Source of the DNA: Streptomyces eurythermus
GTDB lineage: Bacteria; Actinomycetota; Actinomycetes; Streptomycetales; Streptomycetaceae
Reading direction: 5' to 3'
Assembly: GCF_014649115.1 (NCBI RefSeq)
Contig: NZ_BMSK01000010.1
Span: 248,001 to 312,000 of the forward strand
Length of the DNA: 64,000 bases
The translations under genes and the position numbers were made by a program. The notes below the pieces were generated by a model. It saw only the letters and a program-made list of their open reading frames with translations, made no database searches and was not told the origin of the DNA. Positions 9,230 through 16,889 of the stretch are shown here, one piece after another; position 1 is the first letter of the stretch, and the number at the start of each line of letters is the position of its first letter.

Positions 9230-10389
9230 CGGGCCACCTCCCGCACGGTGTGGTCGGCGCGCACGGCGTCGAACGCCTCGCGCAGTACGGCGGTCTCGGC
9301 GGCGTCGGGTCCGGTGCCGCGCACATGGGCGACGAAGTCCTCGGCGACCTGCTCGTCGCTGCGGCCCGCGAGCCGCCGGGCGTAGGACACACGGGGGTCG
9401 TCGGGGGCCCGTTCGGGGGCGAAGACCAGGCTGAGGGTGTGCGGGAAGCGTTCGGTGAGGCGGGCCATGGGCTCGGCGGGGCGGAGCGGGTCGGTGAGGG
9501 TGGCCTCGACCCAGGCGTCCTCGTGGCGGCCCAGCGCCGGGTCGGCGAGGAGGTCGTCGAGGCGGCCGCGGATACGGGCGAGGGGGCGCGGCACCGGGCA
9601 GTCGACGCGCTCGGCGGTGACCGCGCCGTCCGCGTCCAGGTCGATCAGCCACATGCTCTTGCGGTGGCCGGCCTCGGAGAAGGAGTAGGCGAGCGGGGAG
9701 CCCGAGTAGCGGACGCGTTCGGTGATGGTCTGGCAGCCGTGCAGATGGCCGAGCGCCACGTAGTCCGCCCCGTCGAAGATGCCGGCCGGTACGGCGGCGA
9801 CCCCGCCGACGGTGATGTCGCGTTCGCTGTCGCTGGCCTGGCCTCCGGTGACGAAGGCGTGGGCGAGGACGACGGAACGGGTGCCCCGCGGGCGGGCGGC
9901 GAGGTCGGCGCGGACGCGGTCCATGGCGGCGCCGAGCACGGCCTCGTGACCGGCCTTGTCGACGCCGAACTCGTCCTTGACCAGGGCGGGTTCGAGGTAC
10001 GGCAGGCCGTAGAAGGCGACGTCGCCGTGGGCGTCCCGGAGGATCACGGGGGTGCCGGCGGCGGACGGCTCGGTGCGCAGGTGGATGCCGGCGCGGTCGA
10101 TGAGTCCGGCGCCGACGCCGAGGCGGCGGGCGGAGTCGTGGTTGCCGGAGATCATCACCGTGGGCACGCCGAGGTCCGCGAGCCGGTGCAGGGCGGTGTC
10201 GAACAGCTCCACGGCGGCGAGCGGGGGCACCGCGCGGTCGTACACGTCGCCCGACACGACCACCGCCTCCACCTCGCGCTCACGCACGGTGGTGACGAGG
10301 TGACCGATGAACCCGGCCTGCGCCTGAAGCAGGTTCACCCGGTGGAAGGCCCGGCCGAGGTGCCAGTCGGACGTGTGCAGGATCCTCAT
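9226..10389 (-). CDS. sbcD: SbcD exonuclease, Mre11-like subunit
   Basis: A 387-residue metallophosphoesterase, the nuclease partner of SbcC in the cytosolic SbcCD complex. The two-metal motifs are all present: DWHLGR near the N-terminus, GDVYDR, GNHDS, HAFV and GHLHG. The C-terminal capping and SbcC-binding part follows. The ATG at 10389 begins MRILHTSDWHLG, the conserved first strand of the family, so the start is secure. It is first of a two-gene operon with the downstream subunit overlapping by GTGA. Confidence 0.97.
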   Translation of the reverse strand: MRILHTSDWHLGRAFHRVNLLQAQAGFIGHLVTTVREREVEAVVVSGDVYDRAVPPLAAVELFDTALHRLADLGVPTVMISGNHDSARRLGVGAGLIDRAGIHLRTEPSAAGTPVILRDAHGDVAFYGLPYLEPALVKDEFGVDKAGHEAVLGAAMDRVRADLAARPRGTRSVVLAHAFVTGGQASDSERDITVGGVAAVPAGIFDGADYVALGHLHGCQTITERVRYSGSPLAYSFSEAGHRKSMWLIDLDADGAVTAERVDCPVPRPLARIRGRLDDLLADPALGRHEDAWVEATLTDPLRPAEPMARLTERFPHTLSLVFAPERAPDDPRVSYARRLAGRSDEQVAEDFVAHVRGTGPDAAETAVLREAFDAVRADHTVREVAR

Positions 10390-10492
10390 GGGCCCCGAGA
10401 CTAACGGCCGGGTCCGACATCACGTCCGGTCGCTCCGGAACCGGACGCCACCACCCGCCGCACGAAAGCCCGTTATGTCCGATTAACCCCAA

Positions 10493-11122
10493 TTATCGAG
10501 CGTCTCCGTAGGCTTCGCCGCCCAGTTCGAAGCCGGCCGTGCCCGCCGTCACATCGGCGAGCCAGGCCCGGAAGGCGTCCACGTCGGCGTCCGGCAGCCC
10601 GATCTCGATGGTGACGGCCTCGCCGTAGCGGACGTCGCGCACCTCGCGTCCGGTGGCGCGCAGATCGTTCTGCACCTTGCCCGCGCGCTGGTGGTCGACG
10701 GTCACGGTGGCCAGCCGGAAGCGGCGCCGGGTGATCGTGCCGAGGGCGTCCAGGGCCTCGCCCACCGAGCCGCCGTAGGCGCGGATCAGCCCGCCCGCGC
10801 CGAGCTTGACCCCGCCGTAGTAGCGGGTGACCACGGCGACGACGTACCGCATGTCGCGGCGCAGCAGCATCTGGAGCATGGGCACGCCTGCGGTGCCGCC
10901 CGGTTCGCCGTCGTCGCTGGCCTTCTGCACGGAGGCGTCGGCGCCGATGACGTAGGCCCAGCAGTTGTGGGTGGCGTCGGCGTGCTCCTTGCGCACGGCG
11001 GCGATGAACTCCTGGGCCTCCCGTTCGGTGGCGGCCGGGGCGAGGGCGCACAGGAAGCGGGAGCGGTTGATCTCGGTCTCGTGCACGCCCGCGCGGGCGA
11101 CTGTGCGGTACTCGTCCTGCAT
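10493..11122 (-). CDS. YigZ/IMPACT family protein
   Basis: A 209-residue member of the YigZ/UPF0029 (IMPACT) family. It has an N-terminal domain with the family signature HNCWAYVIG, the DGEPGGTAG loop and VVTRYYGGVKLGAGGLIRAY, followed by a ferredoxin-like DUF1949 domain. Eukaryotic IMPACT modulates Gcn2; bacterial roles are unsettled, and some crystal work suggests nucleic-acid or translation-related binding. The ATG at 11122 begins MQDEYRTV, which is usual for the family. It follows the SixA-like gene by 9 nt and may be co-transcribed with it. Confidence 0.93.
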   Translation of the reverse strand: MQDEYRTVARAGVHETEINRSRFLCALAPAATEREAQEFIAAVRKEHADATHNCWAYVIGADASVQKASDDGEPGGTAGVPMLQMLLRRDMRYVVAVVTRYYGGVKLGAGGLIRAYGGSVGEALDALGTITRRRFRLATVTVDHQRAGKVQNDLRATGREVRDVRYGEAVTIEIGLPDADVDAFRAWLADVTAGTAGFELGGEAYGDAR

Positions 11123-11131
11123 CCGGCCAGC

Positions 11132-11701
11132 CTAGTCCGTGGCCGGCCGGCCGCTCCCCGGGTGGCGCCCGCCCCGCGGGACCGTGAAGGAGGTGAGCAG
11201 GGCCGTGCCCGGGGCGAGGGCCCGCCAGGTGGTGCCGTGCCAGGTGAGGGCGGCGATCGCGGAGGTCGGGAACCTGGCCCGGACCCGCTCCGGCGTGACG
11301 TCGAGCCCGTCGGCGGCCAGCGCCGCCACCAGCTCCGCCAGGCCGGGGTTGTGCCCGATCAGCAGCAGGGTCCGCACGTCGGCCGGCACCTCGCGCACCA
11401 CCTCCAGCAACTCCGGTACGCCGGCCGCGTACAGCCGCCGGTCGTAGCGCACGGGCGGTGGCGTGGCCCACTCGGCGGCCACCAGCTCCCAGGTACGGCG
11501 GGCCCGTACGGCGGTGGAGCACAGGGCGAGGTCGGGCAGGGAACCCGCGGCGGCGAGGACGCGCCCGGCGGCCGGGGCGTCCCGCAGCCCGCGGGGCGCG
11601 AGCGGCCTCAGCCGGTCCTCGACGCCCTCGGGCCAGGCGGACTTGGCGTGCCGCAGCACCAGCAGCCGCCGCAGCGGCCCGGTGCCCGCCGGTCCCCTCA
11701 C
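11132..11701 (-). CDS. SixA-like histidine phosphatase
   Basis: A 189-residue histidine phosphatase superfamily protein. The catalytic LVLRHAKS block, a downstream ALCSTAVRARRT segment and the second catalytic His in LLIGHNPG are all visible. This is the SixA pattern, whose E. coli member dephosphorylates phosphohistidine in relay proteins. The GTG at 11701 overlaps the stop of the upstream gene as GTGA, and no better start exists, so translation is coupled. The in vivo substrate here is unknown. The longer open frame upstream is an antisense shadow. Confidence 0.9.
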   Translation of the reverse strand: MRGPAGTGPLRRLLVLRHAKSAWPEGVEDRLRPLAPRGLRDAPAAGRVLAAAGSLPDLALCSTAVRARRTWELVAAEWATPPPVRYDRRLYAAGVPELLEVVREVPADVRTLLLIGHNPGLAELVAALAADGLDVTPERVRARFPTSAIAALTWHGTTWRALAPGTALLTSFTVPRGGRHPGSGRPATD

Positions 11702-12471
11702 CCGGGGTTCCCGAGGTCGCGCACGAGGTCCAGGGCGAGCAGGCGGTCGGCGTAGGCGTAGGTCTCGAAGCGGGCGCCGTCCGGGATGCCGGGCGCGCTC
11801 TCCGCCTCCCGCAGGACGGCGAGCACCGCGGGCAGGTCGAGGTCGTCCTCCCAGGCGGCGCGCAACCGGTCGCGCACCTCGCCGGGGACCGGCCGCGAGG
11901 GCTGCCGGGCCCAGCCGGCCACGGCCCGCCGCCACCGGGCGAGGCCGCGCGCGGCCTCCTCGAGGGTGGCCGGGTCCAGTCGCGCGGGTTCGCCGCGCGG
12001 TACGGCGAGCAGGGCGAGGCGCAGGGCGGAGGGGTCGGACAGCAGCGCCGTGAGCGCGGCCGGGCCGCCCCCGTCCCCCGCGGGCTCCGCGCCGGCCTCC
12101 GGCGCCCACTCCACCCCGGCCACCGCCACCACCGGCCCCTCCCCCACCGTCCCGACGCAGTCCCGCCGGACCACGTGGAGGGCCTGGGCCTCGCCGAGGC
12201 CGGAGGCGAGGTCGCGGCTGAACTCGAAGGGGCGGATGGCCAGGCGGGCGCCGGCCGCGCGCAGTTCCGGCTGGTCGCGGGGGGCGGTGAGGCTCGTCCA
12301 GACCGGGGTGCCGCCCAGCTCCAGGGCGCGGACGAGCAGATCGGCGGTGAGCAGGACCCGCAGGGCCGTCGGGTCCGGGCCCAAGGCGTGGGCCTCGATG
12401 CGGGTCAGGCCGCGGCGGGCGGGCGCGGCGGGGACGGACTCACCGGTTCGGGCGTCGAGGATGCGCAGCAC
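11698..12471 (-). CDS. Degenerate cysteinyl-tRNA-synthetase-like protein
   Basis: A 257-residue protein that threads along class I cysteinyl-tRNA synthetase but lacks its chemistry. The N-terminal LRILDARTGE and the RVLLTADLLVRALELGG helix match the CysRS N-terminal strand and the helix after HIGH. The segment AAWEDDLDLPAVLAVLREA matches the CysRS helix usually written DDDxNTPxALAVL. The zinc Cys of the CGPTVYD motif, the HIGH motif and KMSKS are absent. It is therefore probably a pseudoenzyme; aminoacylation is unlikely. The assignment is by eye and moderately certain. The GTG start at 12471 has TACGCT six nt upstream, suggesting a leaderless message. It overlaps the SixA-like phosphatase by GTGA. 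Confidence 0.65.
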   Translation of the reverse strand: MLRILDARTGESVPAAPARRGLTRIEAHALGPDPTALRVLLTADLLVRALELGGTPVWTSLTAPRDQPELRAAGARLAIRPFEFSRDLASGLGEAQALHVVRRDCVGTVGEGPVVAVAGVEWAPEAGAEPAGDGGGPAALTALLSDPSALRLALLAVPRGEPARLDPATLEEAARGLARWRRAVAGWARQPSRPVPGEVRDRLRAAWEDDLDLPAVLAVLREAESAPGIPDGARFETYAYADRLLALDLVRDLGNPG

Positions 12472-12611
12472 GGGGCGAGCGTAGGGCGGGCCGGCGGCCG
12501 TATGCAGCAGCTTGCGCCGTTTCCGGACAGCGTGCCGGAGTACGGCGGGAATCCCGGCGCGCCGGAGTGACGTTTCCCCGGAACAGTTCCCGCAGCCCGA
12601 GGAGGCGGCCG

Positions 12612-13019
12612 ATGTACGGCGACGACGCGACGATCCGCAGGATCCTGACCGAGCTGGGCGACACCTGGGCGGTGGTCGGCCTGTCCGCGAACGAGCGCCG
12701 GGCCGCGTACGGCGTGTCCCGGGAGCTCCAGCGGTTCGGCAAGCGGATCGTGCCGGTGCACCCCAAGGCCGAGACGGTGCACGGGGAGCGGGGGTACGCC
12801 TCCCTCGCGGACATCCCCTTCGACGTGGACGTGGTCGACGTCTTCGTGAACAGCGAGCTGGCCGGCCCGGTCGCCGACGAGGCCGTGGCGAAGGGCGCGC
12901 GGGCGGTGTGGTTCCAGCTGGGTGTCGTCGACCCGGCCGCGTATGAACGCACCCGGGCGGCGGGCCTGGAGATGGTCATGGACCGCTGCCCGGCCATCGA
13001 GATCCCGCGGCTGGGTTAG
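12612..13019 (+). CDS. CoA-binding (Rossmann) domain protein
   Basis: A 135-residue stand-alone CoA_binding protein of the YccU type. The Rossmann fold starts TWAVVGLSANERRAAYG, followed by a PVHPKAE turn, YASLADIPFDVDVVDVF, and a late GARAVWFQLGV strand. Related proteins bind CoA or NAD nucleotides; a physiological role is not established. The start at 12612 is set by GAGGAGG six nt upstream; an in-frame upstream ATG at 12567 has no ribosome site. It converges on the ArsR gene across a small stem-loop. Confidence 0.9.
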   Translation: MYGDDATIRRILTELGDTWAVVGLSANERRAAYGVSRELQRFGKRIVPVHPKAETVHGERGYASLADIPFDVDVVDVFVNSELAGPVADEAVAKGARAVWFQLGVVDPAAYERTRAAGLEMVMDRCPAIEIPRLG

Positions 13020-13040
13020 CCCCTTCCCCTCACGTCCACG

Positions 13041-13057
13041 GCGGGAGACCGTCCCGC
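13041..13057. terminator. Stem-loop between convergent genes
   Basis: GCGGGA-GACCG-TCCCGC is a perfect 6-bp stem with a 5-nt loop. It sits between the stop of the CoA-binding gene and the stop of the ArsR gene, so it could serve both directions. There is no U-tract. Confidence 0.4.
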
Positions 13058-13411
13058 TCAGCGTTCCGTCAGGCGGTGGTCCGCCGTCTTCAGGGCCTCC
13101 TCGACCAGGCGCCCCAGGTGTCCGTGGCGCAGGGAGTAGATCACCCGGCGGCCCTCCTTGCGGGTGTCCACCAGACCGGCGAGCCGCAGCCGGGCCAGGT
13201 GCTGGCTGACGGCCGGGCGGGCGGCGCCGCATGCCTCGGTGAGCGTGGTGACATCGGCCTCGCCCGCCGTCAGGGCGTACAGCAGGGCGAGGCGGGTGCG
13301 GTCGCCCAGCAGGGCCAGGAGGCCGGCGGCGGCCTCGAACCGTTCCTCGCCCGCGCCCCCGCTGTGCTCGTGCGCATCGTGCGCAGGTGATAGGTGCATG
13401 CGTGCGCTCAT
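13058..13411 (-). CDS. ArsR/SmtB family metal-responsive repressor
   Basis: A 117-residue winged-HTH repressor. The N-terminus is His-rich (HLSPAHDAHEH), a likely metal-binding tail. Then come LLALLGDRTRLALLYAL, the recognition helix ARPAVSQHLARLRLAGLV, and the wing RKEGRRVIYSL followed by RHGHLGRLV. His residues in the last helix fit the alpha-5 metal site of CzrA/SmtB types. It faces a CDF cation efflux gene, so Zn, Ni or Co response is the likely role. A GTGCG/CGCAC dyad overlaps its own start codon. An alternative start at 13399 lies just downstream. Confidence 0.92.
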   Translation of the reverse strand: MSARMHLSPAHDAHEHSGGAGEERFEAAAGLLALLGDRTRLALLYALTAGEADVTTLTEACGAARPAVSQHLARLRLAGLVDTRKEGRRVIYSLRHGHLGRLVEEALKTADHRLTER

Positions 13412-13417
13412 ACGCAC
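13402..13417. promoter_or_regulatory. Candidate ArsR operator
   Basis: GTGCG and CGCAC flank a 6-bp spacer as a perfect inverted repeat. It lies in the divergent region between the ArsR gene (start 13411) and the CDF gene (start 13473), overlapping the ArsR start codon. An operator here would give autoregulation and control of the transporter. The assignment is inferred from position and symmetry. Confidence 0.4.
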
Positions 13418-13472
13418 ATAATGGCCGCGTGGACGCCGCGCGTCCACTCCCGCCCACCGGAAGGGGACCGAC

Positions 13473-14609
13473 GTGAGCGACCGGCACCATCGCGACCACG
13501 GCCACGAGCACCCGGATCGCGGCCACGGGGACGCGCACCACGGCCACAAACACCCGCACCACGGCGACGTACACCAGGACGACGGCCGGGAGCACTCCCA
13601 CCACGGCCACGAGCACCCGCACCGCGGCCGGTTCCGCAGCCTCGGGCATCTGTTCGCCCCGCACTCTCACGAGACGGCCGACAAGCTGGATCCTGCGCTG
13701 GAGTCCTCGGCGCGGGGGATGCGCGCCCTGTGGGTGTCGCTGGCCGTGCTGGGGGTGACCGCGCTGGCGCAGGCGGTCGTGGTGGCCGTCTCCGGGTCGG
13801 TGGCGCTGCTCGGGGACACCGTGCACAACGCGGCCGACGCGCTGACCGCCGTCCCCCTCGGCATCGCCTTCGTGCTCGGCCGCCGGGCTGCGACCCGCCG
13901 GTTCACCTACGGTTACGGCCGCGCCGAGGACCTGGCCGGACTGGTCATCGTGCTGACCGTCGCCGCGTCGGCGGCCTTCGCCGCGTGGGCGGCCGTCGGG
14001 CGGCTGCTGGACCCGCGTCCGGTCGCCCAGGTGCCGGCGGTCGCGGTGGCCGCGCTGCTCGGTTTCGCCGGCAACGAGTGGGTGGCCCGGTACCGGATCC
14101 GGGTGGGCCGGGAGATCGGCTCGGCCGCGCTCGTCGCGGACGGACTGCACGCCCGCACCGACGGATTCACCTCGCTGGCCGTGCTGTTGGGGGCCGGCGG
14201 TACGGCGCTGGGCTGGCAGCAGGCCGATCCCGTCGTGGGGCTGGCGATCACGGCGGCGATCGTGCTGGTGCTGCGGGACGCGGCACGGGAGGTGTTCCGG
14301 CGGGTGCTGGACGCCGTCGACCCGGCGCTGGTGGACCGGGCCGAGCGGGCGGTGCGCGCGGTGGAGGGCGTGCGCGGGGTGGGCGAGCTGCGGCTGCGCT
14401 GGATCGGGCACCGGCTGCGGGCCGAACTCGCGGTGGTGGTGGACGCCGAGGCCACGCTGCGGCAGGCGCACGCGATCGCCGTCGAGGCCGAACACGCCCT
14501 GCTGCACGCCGTGCCGAACCTGACGGCCGCCCTGGTCCACGCCGACCCGGCCCCCGCCCCGGGCGAGACGGATCCCCATCTGGCGCTGGCCCATCACCTG
14601 ACGGCGTGA
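13473..14609 (+). CDS. CDF family cation efflux transporter
   Basis: A 378-residue cation diffusion facilitator, a membrane antiporter exporting Zn, Co or related divalent metals against protons. The first 60 residues hold about 20 His in HGH/HH clusters, a metal-sensing or chelating tail. Six transmembrane segments follow. The transport-site motifs are HNAAD in TM2 and HARTD in TM5, i.e. HxxxD in both, the zinc-selective pattern. A cytoplasmic ferredoxin-like domain ends the protein. The GTG start has AAGGGG six nt upstream. The divergent ArsR gene is the likely metal-responsive repressor. Confidence 0.94.
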   Translation: MSDRHHRDHGHEHPDRGHGDAHHGHKHPHHGDVHQDDGREHSHHGHEHPHRGRFRSLGHLFAPHSHETADKLDPALESSARGMRALWVSLAVLGVTALAQAVVVAVSGSVALLGDTVHNAADALTAVPLGIAFVLGRRAATRRFTYGYGRAEDLAGLVIVLTVAASAAFAAWAAVGRLLDPRPVAQVPAVAVAALLGFAGNEWVARYRIRVGREIGSAALVADGLHARTDGFTSLAVLLGAGGTALGWQQADPVVGLAITAAIVLVLRDAAREVFRRVLDAVDPALVDRAERAVRAVEGVRGVGELRLRWIGHRLRAELAVVVDAEATLRQAHAIAVEAEHALLHAVPNLTAALVHADPAPAPGETDPHLALAHHLTA

Positions 14610-14652
14610 CCGGCGGCGGGGCCCGGGGCGCGTCCCGGCCGTCGGCGTCGGC

Positions 14653-15210
14653 TCACACCGCCCCGAGCCCCTCCAGCACGACGGCGCCGGGGAGTTCGGC
14701 GAGGGCCTTGCCGGGGATCAGGAGCTTGCCGCGCCGGCGTCCGCTGCCGATCACGACGTAGGGCAGGTCGATCACGGCCGAGTCCACCAGCACCGGCCAG
14801 TCGGCGGGCAGTCCGAGCGGGGTGATGCCGCCGTACTCCATGCCGGTCTCGCCGGTCGCCGTCTCCATCGGGGCGAACGATGCCTTGCGGGCGCCCAGGT
14901 GACGGCGTACGACACCGTTGACATCGGCCCGGGCGGTGGACGGCACCACACAGGCGGCCAGCCGGGTCTCACCGGCCCGCTTGCCCGCGACCACCACGCA
15001 GTTCGCCGACCGCTCCAGCAGGTCCCGGCCGTAGTGCTCCACGAAGGTGGCGGTGTCCGCCCAGCGCGGATCGGTGTCGACGTAGAGGATCTGGTCGGCC
15101 GGGACCGTGCCCCGCCAGGCGCGTACGGCGTCGGCGACGGGGGCGGTCAGCTCGTCGAGGCAGTCCGGGGCGGGGGTGGCGGTGTCGAAGTCTCCGATGG
15201 GCGCGCGCAT
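14653..15210 (-). CDS. YbaK/EbsC (aminoacyl-tRNA deacylase) family protein
   Basis: A 185-residue protein of the YbaK/ProRS-associated editing fold. Characteristic blocks are ERSANCVVVAGKR, the Lys-containing RRHLGARKASFAP, TGMEYGGITPLGLP with the GI-P loop, and a late VVIGSGRRRGKLLI strand. Family members hydrolyse misacylated tRNA such as Cys- or Ala-tRNA(Pro). The ATG at 15210 gives the expected N-terminus. It is convergent with the CDF gene. Substrate specificity cannot be assigned. Confidence 0.9.
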   Translation of the reverse strand: MRAPIGDFDTATPAPDCLDELTAPVADAVRAWRGTVPADQILYVDTDPRWADTATFVEHYGRDLLERSANCVVVAGKRAGETRLAACVVPSTARADVNGVVRRHLGARKASFAPMETATGETGMEYGGITPLGLPADWPVLVDSAVIDLPYVVIGSGRRRGKLLIPGKALAELPGAVVLEGLGAV

Positions 15211-15292
15211 GCCCGCACGCTAACAACACCGGCCGCACCGCCGGACCGGCGTCTTACGGAACGGACGGGCTCAGGGCACGGGCGGCGCGCGC

Positions 15293-15865
15293 TCACGGCA
15301 CGGGTGGTACGGACACGGCCATCACCATCTCCACCGGCACCTCGCCCTTGTTGCCGTACCGGTGCGGGACGTCGGCCTCGAAGGAGGCGCTGGCGCCGGC
15401 CGGCACGCGGTGCTCGACGCCGTCCACGGTGAGCGTCAGCTCGCCCGCGGTGACATGGACCATCTCGACCGTGCCGCCGGGGTGCGGCTCGGAGGGGCTG
15501 ACGTCACCCGGCATCAGCCGCCAGTCCCACATCTCCAGCGGTCCGGGCGCCTCGGCGCCGGCGAGCAGCCGGTTGTAGCTGCCGGCCTCGGTGTGCCAGA
15601 GCCGTACGGCCCGTTCGGCGGGGACGATCCGCACCTTCGGGCCCTGCTCGTAGTCGAGCAGCGTGGTGATGCTGACGCCGAGCGCGTCGCCGATCTTGAC
15701 GACCGTGCCGATGCTCGGGTTGGTGCGGGCCTGCTCGATCTGGATGAGCATGCCGCGGCTGACGCCGGCCCGGGCGGCGAGCACATCCAGCGTGAAGCCG
15801 CGCACCGCGCGCCAGTGTCTGACGTTGCGCGCCAGGGACTGGGTCAGGAGTTCTAGGTCCGACAC
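15293..15865 (-). CDS. XRE-type HTH regulator with cupin domain
   Basis: A 190-residue regulator. The HTH (RGFTLDVLAARAGVSRGMLIQIE, then NPSIGTVVKIGDALGVS) occupies residues 20-75. The C-terminal cupin runs over 110-185 with PGGTVEMVHVTAGELTLTVDG and VPHRYGNKG strands. XRE-cupin proteins sense small metabolites and often control a transporter or catabolic gene next door. The start is GTG at 15865; the ATG two bases upstream is out of frame. It diverges from an EamA transporter at 15975, with an inverted repeat between them. Confidence 0.93.
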   Translation of the reverse strand: MSDLELLTQSLARNVRHWRAVRGFTLDVLAARAGVSRGMLIQIEQARTNPSIGTVVKIGDALGVSITTLLDYEQGPKVRIVPAERAVRLWHTEAGSYNRLLAGAEAPGPLEMWDWRLMPGDVSPSEPHPGGTVEMVHVTAGELTLTVDGVEHRVPAGASASFEADVPHRYGNKGEVPVEMVMAVSVPPVP

Positions 15866-15908
15866 ATGGGGTCCAATATCCGGGAAGTTAATTATTTTAG
15901 TGAGTGGG

Positions 15909-15924
15909 GTTCAATGGAGTGAAC
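15909..15924. promoter_or_regulatory. Candidate operator between XRE-cupin and EamA genes
   Basis: GTTCA-ATGGAG-TGAAC is a perfect 5-bp inverted repeat in a locally AT-rich divergent gap. It is 45-65 bp from each start codon, a reasonable position for the XRE-cupin protein to repress both genes. Confidence 0.4.
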
Positions 15925-15974
15925 TACGGTGAGGTGCACTCGTCCGTTCACCGAACTGTACTGCGAGGCCGGCC

Positions 15975-16832
15975 ATGACAGCATTCTTCGCCCTGCTCAC
16001 CAGCCTTATGTGGGGGCTGGCCGACTTCGGCGGCGGACTGCTGACCCGGCGTACCCCGGCGCTGACGGTCGTGGTCGTCTCGCAGGGCATCGCGGCGGTC
16101 GTGCTGGGCGTGATCGTGGTGGCCACCGGCGGCTGGAGCGAGGCCGGGCCCCGGCTGTGGTTCGCGTTCGCGGCCGGGCTGGTGGGACCGGTGGCCCTGC
16201 TCTGCTTCTACCAGGCCCTCGCGCTCGGCCCGATGGGCGTGGTCTCCCCGCTGGCCACCCTCAGCGTCGCCGTGCCCGTCGGCGTCGGGCTCGTGCTCGG
16301 CGAGCGGCCGGGGCTGTTCCAGGCCGTCGGCAGCGCGGTCGCCGTCACCGGGGTCGTCCTGGCGGGCGGGCCGCAGCTGCGGGGCACGGCCGTGCAGCGG
16401 CGCACGATCTGGATGACGCTGGTCGCCGCGGTCGGCTTCGGCACGGTGTTCGCGCTGATCGCGGAGGCGTCCACCACGGTGACCGGGCTGTTCCTCGCGC
16501 TGTTCGTGCAGCGGGTGACGGACGTGGCGGTGGGCGGGGCCGCGCTCGTCGTCTCGGTGCGGCGCGGCGGGGCCGCCCTGCCGGAGGGCGGGTTTCCGTG
16601 GGACGCGCTGCCCGCGCTGGCGTTCGTGGGGCTCGCCGACGTGGCGGCCAACGGCACCTACGCGATGGCCACCCGGAGCGGTCCGGTCACCGTCGCGGCC
16701 GTGCTCGCCTCCCTGTACCCGGTGGTGACCGCGCTGGCCGCACGGGGCTTCCTCAGCGAGCGGCTGCGCGGCATCCAGACGGCGGGCGCGGGCCTGGCCC
16801 TGCTGGGCACGCTGCTGCTGGCGACGGGCTGA
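15975..16832 (+). CDS. EamA/DMT family membrane transporter
   Basis: A 285-residue inner-membrane protein with about ten hydrophobic helices arranged as two EamA repeats, the drug/metabolite transporter fold. The N-terminal FALLTSLMWGLADFGGG and the PLATLSVAVPVGVGL segment are typical of the family. DMT proteins usually export amino acids, nucleosides or small drugs. The start has GAGG seven nt upstream. The divergent XRE-cupin regulator likely controls it, so the transported compound may be the cupin ligand. Substrate unknown. Confidence 0.91.
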   Translation: MTAFFALLTSLMWGLADFGGGLLTRRTPALTVVVVSQGIAAVVLGVIVVATGGWSEAGPRLWFAFAAGLVGPVALLCFYQALALGPMGVVSPLATLSVAVPVGVGLVLGERPGLFQAVGSAVAVTGVVLAGGPQLRGTAVQRRTIWMTLVAAVGFGTVFALIAEASTTVTGLFLALFVQRVTDVAVGGAALVVSVRRGGAALPEGGFPWDALPALAFVGLADVAANGTYAMATRSGPVTVAAVLASLYPVVTALAARGFLSERLRGIQTAGAGLALLGTLLLATG

Positions 16833-16889
16833 GCCGCCGAAGGCACACCGCGGTCTCCGGTGCGGGGAGCCCGGCCGGAAGGACGTCCG

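Noticed and set aside
6701..9385. 894-codon plus-strand frame opposite sbcC
   Set aside because: Gly/Leu/Val-rich shadow; the minus strand carries complete SbcC motifs.
13501..13640. CRISPR-like or minisatellite repeat in the CDF gene start
   Set aside because: The repetition comes from His/Gly/Asp codons in a metal-binding tail; no regular unit or spacer.
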